From NCBI GenBank assembly GCA_905221605.1, contig CAJNDS010002622.1, positions 1 to 64,000 of the forward strand: a DNA stretch of 64,000 nucleotides, read 5' to 3'. Each line of letters starts with the position of its first letter. Position 1 is the stretch's first letter. A program made the position numbers and the translations under genes. The DNA is from Symbiodinium natans. Its lineage: Eukaryota > Sar > Dinophyceae > Suessiales > Symbiodiniaceae. The notes beneath the pieces are model-generated. The model had not been told where the DNA came from and did not search any database. It saw only the letters and a list, made by a program, of their open reading frames with translations. Below are positions 12,140-21,510 of this stretch, in pieces.

Positions 12140-12240
12140 GATTCCTGCGGGAGAAGCAGTATCTGGATGACCGGAACATGGCCAACACCAAGGCCTTGGA
12201 GCTTCCTGGCAGATGCAAGGCGCATCTGGTGTTTGGGGGG
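12140..12240 (+). CDS. Coding-like exon, unknown family
   Basis: The frame contains GFLREKQYLDDRNMANTKAL and continues for about 15 residues. Composition differs from the flanking repeat-rich DNA. Exon limits are approximate. Confidence 0.4.
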
Positions 12241-12372
12241 ATTTTGGAGGCTTGAGGAGAGTTGAGGGCTTTCTGTGATGGCAGCTGACAGCCCATTTTC
12301 AAGGCTTGTGGGGGCAGAGCCGCCCCCCCCCACAGGCGTGAATTTTGCAGAGCCACTCATAGCCACTCTGGC

Positions 12373-12558
12373 ATGCCGAGGCTTGCCAGAGCGCAATGCT
12401 GCGAGGGGCCACCTGCCAAGAAGCTTCGCTTCACTGGATCTTTCGATCGGCGCGTTGAGCCCAAAGCAGGAAACTACAAGGGCGCCTTGCAGGACACGGC
12501 CGAGTTGGCCCCGAGCAAAAAATCCCGGACACCCCCCCGCCCCCTTTTCGCACGCTAG
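12373..12558 (+). CDS. Coding-like exon with basic cluster
   Basis: A 61-codon ATG-led frame with PPAKKLRFTGSFDRR and later SKKSR, resembling a nuclear localisation signal. An overlapping minus-strand open frame reduces confidence. Confidence 0.35.
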   Translation: MPRLARAQCCEGPPAKKLRFTGSFDRRVEPKAGNYKGALQDTAELAPSKKSRTPPRPLFAR

Positions 12559-12910
12559 CATTTGACTTTCTGGGGAGGCGGGGAGGGGCTCTGCACATTC
12601 AAGGATCTTCTCAGAGCCCCTCGTGCAGTTGTACTCCAAAATTCCTCTTGCTCGGTTGTTTCATCCTCTTGTCCTTCGGCATGCTGAAAAAACTGATGGT
12701 GCGATGTCTCGGTGTCCCTGAGAGGAGTTTCTTCATCAGCTGTCGCCGAATTCGCGGCCCCAGGACTCCGCACAAAGTGGTGTAGAAGGGACCGAGGTGC
12801 CACAAGCTGGTGGGGTCGTCCTGCAGGGATTCGCGGTTTGGCTTCCAGAGTTTTTCGGTTGCAAAAAAGGTTTCTTTTTGGGGTTGTTTAGAGAGGTAGT
12901 GGAGCAGAAG

Positions 12911-13040
12911 GTCAGCGCCCGAGTGATGAAAAGGACTTGGCGACCTACAAGGGTGTGATGGAGGACTCCGGCTGGAGAGTCACGCTCGAGGAGGGGCTTG
13001 CGCCAACCCTCGGGTTGAACAGCTCAAGAACTTTCAGGTT
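12911..13040 (+). CDS. Coding-like exon, unknown family
   Basis: The frame reads DEKDLATYKGVMEDSGWRV and LEEGLAPTLG, a plausible globular segment. It follows an AG and ends near a C-rich tract at 13041. Confidence 0.4.
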
Positions 13041-13059
13041 TCCCCCCCCCCCCCTCTAA

Positions 13060-14725
13060 AGGCTCTTTTCTGCCAGCTCTCAATAGAGCCCCCCCAAAAA
13101 AAGCACCGAAATAGTAACTAGTGGGTCATCTTGGGGGAACCCTGAGAGGGCTCTAGTTCTTAGATCCTCCCAGGGGGTCTCTTTCTGCCAGGTGACAACC
13201 CCGCCCGAGCTCGCGACAAGCGACTTCTTCTCCACCAAGAAAGCAGCGGAGCAGGATGCCGCCAGGAGCCTTGGCTTTCCGGCTTTCCGGCAGGTTGTGG
13301 GGTTGTAGGTTTCGGGGCTTTTTGGGTTCCAGCTCTGCCCTGTGATCCGACTCCTTGTGTTGGTGGTCTAGAGTGCTGCGGGCCGGGTCAAGGATCCTAG
13401 CCAGTTCAGCCAAAAGCCACCGCTCGCGCGTGAGGAGAGTCTTGGAGAGGCCAGCCATGATTGTGGAGAAGAGTCCGTGCCAGAGCTGCCTGTGTGGCAT
13501 GTGTGGCGATGATGCAAAGATGGCAGCACGTCTTTGTAACATAAAAATGCGTTGCGGCAAGAGTTGTGACACATGTGCTCATGGAGGCTTCAGCGAAAGC
13601 AGTGACAAGCCAGTGAGGTTTTTTTGGGGTTTTCAACTCCCAGGGTGGTTTCAAGACGTTTCAAAGTCAGGGTCCCCTTCTTGGGGGCATATCCCTCTGT
13701 CAGCGCCTGCAAGGGTCAAATGGCTCCCTGCAAGGGGGGGGACCCTGATTTGGAACAGCTCTTCCTCCCCCTTTCACGCTCCTTGTACAGCCGCTGCAGT
13801 GCACCGTTTCGAGATGTTTCGAGCATCTTGCGCACGATTCACGAGCTCCGAAAACGAGGGCCGCGGTGAGCCGATAAGATCCGGGCTCCGAGTTCGGCTG
13901 CTTCGGGCATGAAGGGGCTGCAAGGGCTCACAGGTTTTGGAACTTGAGGCCAACCTCGGGGGCATCACCCCCGGATATGCCCTCCCACGCGAAGTTTGCC
14001 ATCAACACCAGTGGCTTGGCTTACGGGGGCCTTTCGCTCCCGACTTCCCGAAAGGAAAAGAAGTTGTGGGCGATCCGTCGGCGATCTTTGATCACCAACG
14101 CCCCAAAGAGTGGAACTTGCAGCAAACCAGGCCGCCATGAAAGCATCCCTTGCCATTCTCTTCATGCCCAACAACCCACGGCAAGCAAACAAGAACCCTT
14201 GGCCGAAATCTGCACCGCCGTCGCAGCTCAAGGCCGCCTAGAGTGGGGATCTCCCGGCAAAAAGTGCACAACCCTGAGCTCACAGCCCTCAGCCCTCAGC
14301 CCTTTAGAAGCCCCTCAAACCCTTGTATTCCCTAAGCCCCACCTAGAAAGCCTAAGAAAGGCCATGGTCTGGAGTGATGCCGCGAGTGGCCCAGCTCACA
14401 GCCCAGGGCGCCTTCCGCCCCCAGAATGGCTACGCCGACCCTGCTCATGACAGGCGGGATTTGGGCGGGGCGCCGGGTTGAACCAGCTTTAGTGATGGAC
14501 CCCTCCAGCCGAATCATCATGCAGGCTTACGCTATCTTACGCTTCATGCACTTAAGGTCCAGGGTCGGGCTCTGGCCCTTAGAAGGTCACTACGCCTCCC
14601 ACCCCATCCGACGCTCCTGTAAATCTCTGCTCACCGCGAAGCCCGGTCGCAGAGCGAGCAGAAACCCCAAAACCCTACGCCTCTCAAACCCGTAGAATGG
14701 GTTTTGCACAGAGTCTTTTGCCCAG
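13060..14725. other. Region without a defined gene
   Basis: Several overlapping frames of 60-185 codons on both strands, which is what GC-rich DNA yields by chance. The 13937-14140 and 13944-14450 frames are the most protein-like but show no motif. Nothing firm. Confidence 0.4.
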
Positions 14726-14734
14726 ATTTTTGCA

Positions 14735-14845
14735 GATCTTTGCGGAGGCCCTACCTCGTCCCGGGCAAGGCGGAAGAGGCCGAGGACTGCGCGCTGGCGC
14801 AGCCCGAGTGCCAGGACCGCGCTCGCGAGGTCGCGACTGGAGCTT
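14735..14845 (+). CDS. Coding-like exon, acidic
   Basis: The frame reads YLVPGKAEEAEDCALAQPE and continues CQDRAREVA. GC is high at third positions, as in the confirmed exons of this window. Family unknown. Confidence 0.4.
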
Positions 14846-15274
14846 ATAGCATAGGGTCGTAATTTGCTAACCGCTTTTCCATAGTGTTTCCTGATGGACC
14901 CCTAATTTTTGAGGCCCCTAGATTAATCGCAAATCGCAGCCCAGAATTTGGTTTTCTCTTGTTTGCTTTTGGAAGCAGTCTTGGCCCTGCTGTGGTGACT
15001 CTATGGCATAATAGTAATTATTTTTCAGGGCCCCCTTTTTTTTTGCTAAGCCCTGGCTGCAAGGGTTCCCACAGCCGCGGCTAATACCTCTCATGTGTAC
15101 AAGAGACAGACGGCCAGACGGTCGGACGGTCAAACGGTCGGAGAGGGTCGGACAAGGCAATACGAAAAGTTGCGCAGCCACACACGCTTCCGCGCTTTTT
15201 CAGCGTCGGAGTAGCGGCGTCTCTCAATGCAGAGATACACCCAAGGAAAGCTTTCACTAACTTTTTTTAGGGCC

Positions 15275-15375
15275 CCAGTACAAGAGCCCCCCCCGAAGGT
15301 GAAGCCCGAGAAGCCCGAGAAGCCGGAGAAGCCGCCGGAGCGGGCCGAGATCTCCGGGAAGGCCCTGCAGGGGCT
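15275..15375 (+). CDS. Coding-like exon with Pro-Glu-Lys repeats
   Basis: The frame encodes KPEKPEKPEKPPERAE, from an in-frame repeat of a GAGAAGCCC-type unit, then SGKALQ. It probably codes for a flexible, disordered linker. No gene assignment. Confidence 0.35.
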
Positions 15376-15701
15376 CTGCTTCCTTGCGGGGGGGGGGGGC
15401 TGTTTGTTCTTCATATTTCTTCATTCTTCATATTTGTTCAAACAGAATTGAGGGCATGGAGGAGCTGCCCATGAGAAGTACGTAGACTTCGCGGGCGGGG
15501 TGGGGGGGGGGGTCAGAAGTCGTGGCCTCAGCCCATGAGTCCCAAGAGGCCCGGAGTGGCTTCGTGGTTAATGCAGAAGTGGCGAGTTCAGGGGGCGAAA
15601 TGTTTTTGAGAGCCGTGGATGTTTTGGGCGGTCGAAGTTGGACTGCGTAGGGCCGGGTGCAAGACTCTGACATTTGAAGCCCTGAGCGCTAACTGGCTAA
15701 C

Positions 15702-15716
15702 CCATCTTGGCTCAAG
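15702..15716 (+). other. Relict dinoflagellate spliced-leader sequence
   Basis: CCATCTTGGCTCAAG matches the last 15 bases of the dinoflagellate spliced leader (CCATTTTGGCTCAAG) at 14 of 15 positions. The seven bases further 5' match more poorly. It lies 57 bases upstream of the ATG of an intronless gene, where a leader would sit in a mature mRNA. The leader is normally added in trans to mRNA, so finding it in genomic DNA before an intronless gene suggests reverse transcription and reinsertion. Confidence 0.75.
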
Positions 15717-15773
15717 ATCTTGATAAGCCTGCATCCAGCAGCTCCTAATTAAGTCCGATTGCACTCGAGCGAT

Positions 15774-16949
15774 ATGGTCTTGGAAGAGCTCAACGACTTC
15801 CAGCTCTTCCGTGCTTGCGGTCCGCTCTACCCGGCGTTCGCGATCGAAAGCCTCACAAGCATCATTCTGGGCTTCTTCTTCACCTACCTCGCCCTCCGCA
15901 TCGTGGTGAGGACCGATGTCAAGAAGCCGATCAATGCTTCGTGGCGCATGTTTCGGGACTACATCTCTCCAGCTGTTGACGAGTGGTGGACGTTGATGAA
16001 GACCTGGCCGGATATGCCCAGGAAGAAGTGTGCGGACAGAATCACCTACTGTCGGAACCTCAACATTGCCATGTGCGTTGCGCAGGCGGCCGCGGCCTTC
16101 TTCTCGGTGTTCCGCTGGCTGCACATCGAGAATGTCAATGGTCTCCGGTACCTGGGCTACGCCTTCACCTGCTCCCTGATGCAGGCAGAGCTCGTGGTTC
16201 TCATTGCTCCCTACGTTCCGTGCTACAAGCTCAACGTTGTCTTCGTGGTCCTCTTCACCCACGCCTTCCTCATCTGTGGCTGGATCGGCTCCTTGCACGA
16301 AGGCTTTCTCTTTGAGGATGCCTCATGGGAGCTCTTCAAATCGTCCTGGGACGTCTCAATCTTGGTGATCACGAACAAGGGCATTGCCATTGGAATCACG
16401 ACCTTCTGCCTACTCTTTCTCTGCCTTGTGCAGATGCCCTTCCTCGCCTTGTGCTACTTCTGGGCAGGAGGGTGCCGTGCCCACTGTGACCTCCCTTACT
16501 ACTACCTCCGCGTGATGTGCGCGGTGTGGTTCACGTGGCCGGCCTTTCCATGCTGGTGGCTGATCTCGGCAGAAGGCCTCGGCCTCCTAGGGGACGCGAA
16601 GAGCAACGCCGTGGGCTTCGCCGTCCTCAACATGATCTCCAAGGGCGGCTTCACCGTAAACATGCTCAAGATTGGTGCAGACCACCGCAAGAGGTGGCCC
16701 GACGCGCCAGCGCCCAGAAGGAGTCAAAGCTGGCTGGTTGGAAAGCTCCAAGAGTATGAATCCGAGCTCACGGAGAGTCAGACCATCCGGCGCTTGCAGG
16801 CTGAGAATGCTGAGCTCAAGGCGAAGATGGGCGCGAGCACGGAGGAGAAGCTTCAGGATGCACAGGGGGAGGCGGAGAACGTGGAGAAAACGGAGAACAC
16901 CGAGAAAGCCGCTGAGTTGAAGGCTCCGCCGACCACGCTTTGGGTGTGA
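15774..16949 (+). CDS. Microbial-rhodopsin-like seven-helix membrane protein, intronless
   Basis: 391 residues in one exon. The true ATG is at 15774 (VLEELNDFQLF follows); the frame is open a few codons further upstream but without ATG. Seven hydrophobic helices fit a type I opsin. Helix C reads RYLGYAFTC (R125 onward). Helix F has WPAFPCWW, like the W-x-x-Y-P-x-x-W motif. Helix G has NMISKGGF, with K290 at the retinal-binding lysine position. By alignment to bacteriorhodopsin, D85 becomes G128, D212 becomes N286 and D96 becomes E139, so both Schiff-base counterions are missing. The C-terminal ~70 residues are charged and coiled-coil-like (EYESELTESQTIRRLQAENA). Lost counterions argue against a simple proton pump; a channel or sensory role is possible but unproven. 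A relict spliced leader precedes it. Confidence 0.8.
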   Translation: MVLEELNDFQLFRACGPLYPAFAIESLTSIILGFFFTYLALRIVVRTDVKKPINASWRMFRDYISPAVDEWWTLMKTWPDMPRKKCADRITYCRNLNIAMCVAQAAAAFFSVFRWLHIENVNGLRYLGYAFTCSLMQAELVVLIAPYVPCYKLNVVFVVLFTHAFLICGWIGSLHEGFLFEDASWELFKSSWDVSILVITNKGIAIGITTFCLLFLCLVQMPFLALCYFWAGGCRAHCDLPYYYLRVMCAVWFTWPAFPCWWLISAEGLGLLGDAKSNAVGFAVLNMISKGGFTVNMLKIGADHRKRWPDAPAPRRSQSWLVGKLQEYESELTESQTIRRLQAENAELKAKMGASTEEKLQDAQGEAENVEKTENTEKAAELKAPPTTLWV

Positions 16950-17940
16950 AGCGCACGCTTGTCACGGTGGTGCTTAAGGGGAGAGTGAGGGTGAGTGAAG
17001 ATGCGGTCGGGCAATGTAGGGCAGGTAGGGGTTGTGAGTTGTGAGGTTTGTTTGCCAGGATCCTCTCCTCCGCGCTTCTCTAAGCACGCTGTGCGTTTGC
17101 GAAGGTTCCTTTGGCATTTTTGAGGGCTCCAGCAGCGATGTGGAGCCAAGCATGATTCATCATGATGCATCCGAACCACTGAACTTTCGTTTTTTTTAAA
17201 CTGAAGCCCAGACATTTGGAGTGCCCAGAAGACCTTCACTGATCACTCTTGCAGGGTGGGGGAGTGGCGAGTTTGCAGATTTTTGAAGAACTCCCCAGCT
17301 GAGCTCGCCCCCTCACCCTTAGCAACTGATCAGCTCACTATTCTCACAATCGGCTGCTTTGATTCGCCTGTGAAGATCATCCTTAGGATGACTCTCCGTT
17401 GGGTGGAGGGGCGCACATGGCTTTGAGAACGAACCAAACGAATGAGGTCTTGAAATCTCGGGGGAGAAAGCCCCGCCTTTCCAGCGCAGCTTCACCAACG
17501 CAGCTCGGGTGTCTTTGGAGACGCCGTTTGAGACGTGCTGCACCGGCAATGTGCGAGAGTTTGGTGTATACTGTATACTCCAGTTCGAGGGTGGGTGCCC
17601 ATAGACATTGCAGCCGCAGCGCAACAAAGTGGTTGAACTTTGCGCCTTTCTTTTTTAAACACAGGCCGCTCTAACCTTGCGCGGCTGGCGCGGTATTTAG
17701 TATGGCCTGGCACCTGGAGACTTCAGAGAATCTCCACGAAGAGACTGTTGGACGCTTAGCATTCTGGACGTGAAAGAAGCACAAGAGCAGAGCGAGAGTC
17801 GAACCCTTCAAGCCCGAAGCCCGAACTCCCTAACCCGGTACACCCTAAGCCCCAAAACCCCATGCATCCGCCCCTGCGATGTGGATTCGTCCCAGCTGTG
17901 CAGGAGGGGAAAAACGCTACACAAAAGAAGCTCTTTTGAG
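16950..17940. other. Region downstream of the opsin gene
   Basis: No gene supported. Open frames are short and occur on both strands. No polyadenylation signal can be named with confidence. Confidence 0.4.
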
Positions 17941-17945
17941 CCCTG

Positions 17946-18045
17946 CTCCTTGTGAGGTTTGGCCTCACCCGGAGGAGGCCGCTGAGGCAGTGCAGCGGCT
18001 GGTTGCTGGTAGGGAGAGAAAGGCGCTTGGGAGAGGGCCTGTGAG
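17946..18045 (+). CDS. Coding-like exon, Ala/Glu-rich
   Basis: The frame reads EVWPHPEEAAEAVQRLVAG and RERKALGRG, typical of an amphipathic helix. It ends before a G run at 18048. Gene unknown. Confidence 0.35.
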
Positions 18046-18049
18046 AGGG

Positions 18050-18957
18050 GGGGGGGGGGTTGAAGTGGGGCTGTCGAGAGGTCTTGAAGATCATAGGTAG
18101 GAGAGTACCCTTGAAAGGACTTCTGAACCCTCTTCTGGCACCATCAAACAGGGACCTTATTCAGAGGGTCTATATCCCCAAGGGTCCCCCTAATCCTATC
18201 CCCAGAAGAGTCTTAGAGGTTGTCGGGAGCTTCCAGGAGCGTGAAGTGGTTTGACAGATGTCTTTCAGAGAGGTTTGGACCCCTCCGCAGGCCTCGCACC
18301 AAGGAAAGAGGTTTGGAGAGTTTGGCTGCCCAAGGAACTTTCGGGCTCTGAGAGAGTGGGGGAGTGGGAGCGAGAGAGCCCGGAGCGTCTAAGATGCTTA
18401 GGGGCTGGGTAGTTGACCTTCGACCATCTTGGCTTTTACAAATCCTAGTACAAATAAAAGTTAACCTTTTCTGGGCTAGAGTATTCCGCCCCTAAGGATA
18501 GAGAGTCCCGCTCTTCAAGTTGAAATCCCGGGGAAGGTCAGCGAAGGGGGTGTCGAAGACAGAAACCCTCGAAGGCCGGCCCCATCCATTCCCCTCAACC
18601 CCTTTCCCAGCCAGACCCTAAACCCTAAACCCGAAACCCTAAACCCAAGGACTCCTAAAACTCCCAAAACTCCCAAAACTCCCGAACCTCCCTACGAACC
18701 TCCCTAAACTCCCTCCTAACTCCCTTCTAAGTCCCTAAACTCTCTGAACGGCCCAGAAACACAGAAGGATCCACGTGCTGCCCCGCTGGGTGACTGCCAT
18801 CTCCTCGGCTTCTGGGGCTTGTGCCTGGGACTTCGGCTCTTGGCATCTCCTCCCCCCCCGCCTTTTTTGCCTCCATTTTTGGAGGGGTCTTGGATTTTTG
18901 GAGGGTCTTGGGGTTTGTCAGAGTTTAAAAATAACTTAACGGTTCTCGGGTCTCAGG
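18050..18957. other. Repeat-containing DNA without a defined gene
   Basis: Includes a tandem run of an AACTCCC-type unit at about 18655-18740 and a few CCCTAAA units near 18616. A second, weaker spliced-leader-like word (CCATCTTGGCT) occurs at 18425-18435 without an adjoining gene. Confidence 0.4.
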
Positions 18958-19325
18958 TTGTGTGCGAAGGGAGAAAAGCAGCGCAGGTCCGGAGAGGAGT
19001 TCCGCAAGCCGATGCGCTGGGATGGCCTGCAGTACTCCTGCATGCTGGAGATTCCTGCCGGCGAGGATGCCATGCTTCAAGTAGCTGGGCACTCCACCAA
19101 AGGCACCCCCCTGTTTTCTTTCTCCCCTCTCTTTCCGCGGAGGAGGGTCGCCTGAGACATAAACGCAGGTTATCCCCTTTTTGCTTGCTTGCTTTGCGGG
19201 GGGTGGGTCCCAGGTCAGCGCGCCCTTGGGCAGGATCTACCCAAGTGTGGAGGGCGCCAACCCCTCCATTCGCCATGAGCTTCTGGGCCCCCATGCCATG
19301 CATCAGGATCAGCCACTCAGCCTTG
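18958..19325 (+). CDS. Two coding-like exons, unknown protein
   Basis: Exon-like frames at about 18985-19100 (GEEFRKPMRWDGLQYSCMLE, then IPAGEDAMLQVAG) and at about 19214-19325 (GRIYPSVEGANPSIRHELLG), the second after a CAG acceptor. Both look globular and lie on the plus strand 110 bases apart, so they probably belong to one gene. No family recognised. Confidence 0.45.
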
Positions 19326-19574
19326 CCCACGAGGGGAAGGGTTTAGGAGTTTAGGGCAAAAGGATGGAGGGTTGCTGCTCCCAGCTAGCTCGTCCGAGGC
19401 TGGGTTCAAAAAAGAGGAGGAAAAGGTTTGTGTGAGAGTCAAGGAATACCCCTCCCCCCCCTCAGGCACAAGCCCAAAGACCCCAAAGTTGCTTCCGAGC
19501 CTTCTCCCAGGCCCCAGATCAACGCTTCCCCCTCCCCACCCCCCAAAAGCCACACAAAAACGTACCCCACCTTC

Positions 19575-19730
19575 GAACCCTGCGCCGAACTCAGGTCCTG
19601 GTTCCTGGACAGCGTTCGCACCTCGCGCCGAGTCGAGGTTTTCATGGCCTGCCCCCGCAACTGTGCGGTCGCCCTGGGCTGGAAGATCGAGGGCGAGGAG
19701 ATTCCCAAGGAGCCAGGGCTCGAGCCAGGT
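19575..19730 (+). CDS. Coding-like exon, unknown protein
   Basis: The frame contains AELRSWFLDSVRTSRRVEVF and CPRNCAVALGWKIEGEEI. Protein-like throughout; it ends near a TTTCGGG tract. Probably continues the gene of the preceding two exons. Confidence 0.45.
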
Positions 19731-20229
19731 TTCGGGGTTTCGGGCTAGGTGATGAAGTTGGCTGATTGGCAGCGGCTCCCAGTGAGACGCAAAACCACCA
19801 AGTCTGTTTATAGGGCCATTATGTTCAAAAGCGATACTCTTTGGAACACTTTTGAACCTCTTCTTGGCCCTGCTGTCTAGTAGAGCTCCAGCTCGAGATG
19901 CTGTTCGAAGAAAGCGAAGAACCATGGAGGTTTGGGTTATCCTTTGTTGTGTGGGGGGGGGGGGGGGGGGTGAGTCTTTTCTGACAAGGGCGCACTAAAC
20001 CCTACACCACAAATCGAGAAGTGTACCGAACAACCCTGAACAAAAGCCTCAACCTAAACCCTAAACCCTAAACCCTAAACCCTAAACCCCGCTTATCTTC
20101 AAAAACGCAGGAATCAGAGGAGTGGGACGACATGGGCCCCTGGCAGAGCCCCCGATGCATTTCGAGCACGGGTCGCAGGGTCAGCTTTCTTAATGATGGG
20201 ATGTCCTTGTCGGGAGTCGGAAGGGTTTG

Positions 20230-20333
20230 GGTTTAGGGTTTAGGGTTTAGGGTTTAGGGTTTAGGGTTTAGGGTTCAGGGTTCAGGGTTTAGGGTTTAGG
20301 GTTTAGGGTTTAGGGTTTAGGGTTTAGGGTTTG
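20230..20333 (+). repeat. Telomere-like array (TTTAGGG)n, about fourteen units
   Basis: Largely perfect units with two TTCAGGG variants in the middle. A shorter array in the opposite orientation lies at about 20050-20090. The array ends next to a coding-like exon. Confidence 0.95.
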
Positions 20334-20337
20334 TGGC

Positions 20338-20455
20338 TCAAGCCTGTGTGCAAAAAAGCTGCAAGCAAAATCAGATTGACCTGGCCTCCGCTGAAAGCAA
20401 ACTGAAGTCATGTCTGGAGACGGGCTCGGAAACGATGATGCAGGTCAGGGATGAC
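20338..20455 (+). CDS. Coding-like exon directly after a telomere-like array
   Basis: The frame reads CVQKSCKQNQIDLASAESKL and CLETGSETMMQVRDDARLF, with helical, coiled-coil-like character. The preceding TGTGGCTCAAG resembles the spliced-leader end but matches too few bases to call a relict. Confidence 0.4.
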
Positions 20456-20459
20456 GCGA

Positions 20460-21240
20460 GGCTCTTCCTGATAAAGGGCTTCACCCGCCGTACAGTCTGA
20501 ATCATGGCTCACCTTGAAGACAAGTTTACAACAAACCCTGCCTCGTTGGCGGAGCAACCACATCATTGAATAGCATTGAGGTGTTGCAGGGTGGGCTTCT
20601 GCCCGAGGGTGACAGGAACCTTCGAACTCTTGTCGTGCTCATTCGCACACGCGAGCGTGTGACGCGAGCGTGTGTCTCGTGAGGCCACGGAGTATGGAGA
20701 CGATGAAGCTGGAATCCCCTTCTTCAATTTTTTTGGGACTATAGTGACTAGGCCACTAGGCCATGCTCTGTTCAGGGTTTGTTGCGCTTTTTTTTTGGGG
20801 TGCTTCCATGGGCCCTGGTAGGCGCATCCTTCGGACACTTGCCTTGCCTGCCTTGTGCCAGCGCCGGCGTCAAAAGGCAAAGCCCTGAAACCCTGAAACC
20901 CTGACACCTTGATTATGCAATATTATTCATCAACATTTCTCAACAAACATGCATGCCCAGTCAGTGATACATGAATGAACTCACGAGCGGAGTAGCTTGC
21001 ATTGACCGAGGATCTCTGGGCGCATCGGGCAAGGGAAGCAAGGCGCCGTCGTGTACACGGGCCGTTGGCCGGCCGCTGGTAGCGGGGGCATTGCTGCGGC
21101 GGCTCGGGGGCGGATTTTCGGAGGGCTTGTTTAGGGCGTAAACCCAGAAAACATCTACTCAGGGATCTTGGGGTCGTCCTAAATGGGTTTGTGTTTTTTT
21201 GGGGAGCTCAGGTTTAAGAATGGCACACGGGTTGCACACG
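20460..21240. other. Unassigned DNA
   Basis: No convincing exon. A GACGCGAGCGTGTG-like word is duplicated near 20650-20670. Open frames on both strands lack motifs. Confidence 0.4.
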
Positions 21241-21415
21241 CGCGAAACATACCCCATAACATACCCCGAAACATACCCCCGAAACATACCCCGTAACATA
21301 CCCCCGAAATTGCAGGTAAAGTAGCTCCTGATGCCGCGAAACATACCCGAAACATACCCCCGAAACATACCCCGAAACATACCCCGAAACATACCCGCGA
21401 AACATACCCCGACCC
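21241..21415. repeat. Minisatellite of CGAAACATACCCC units
   Basis: Roughly twelve copies of a 12-13 base unit (GAAACATACCCC, with variants such as GTAACATACCCC), split by a unique spacer at about 21309-21335. Open frames across it are artefacts of the repeat. Confidence 0.9.
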
Positions 21416-21510
21416 CAACACGTGTCACGCGCCTCCCCATTAAAATACAAACCCAAATAACTCCCAGGGTCCCAAAGCCCTGCGCCTTGCGTGGTTTTTT
21501 TGTTCCCAAG

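Noticed and set aside
15588..16298. Minus-strand open frame of 236 codons across the opsin-like gene
   Set aside because: It is antisense to a well-supported coding sequence and is Glu/Asp/His-rich in the manner of reverse-read GC-rich codons. No motif.
18425..18435. Second spliced-leader relict (CCATCTTGGCT)
   Set aside because: Only 11 bases of similarity and no adjoining intronless gene. Expected by chance at this length.
20333..20345. Spliced-leader-like TGTGGCTCAAG before a coding-like exon
   Set aside because: The match covers only the GGCTCAAG end and the rest is telomere-like repeat.
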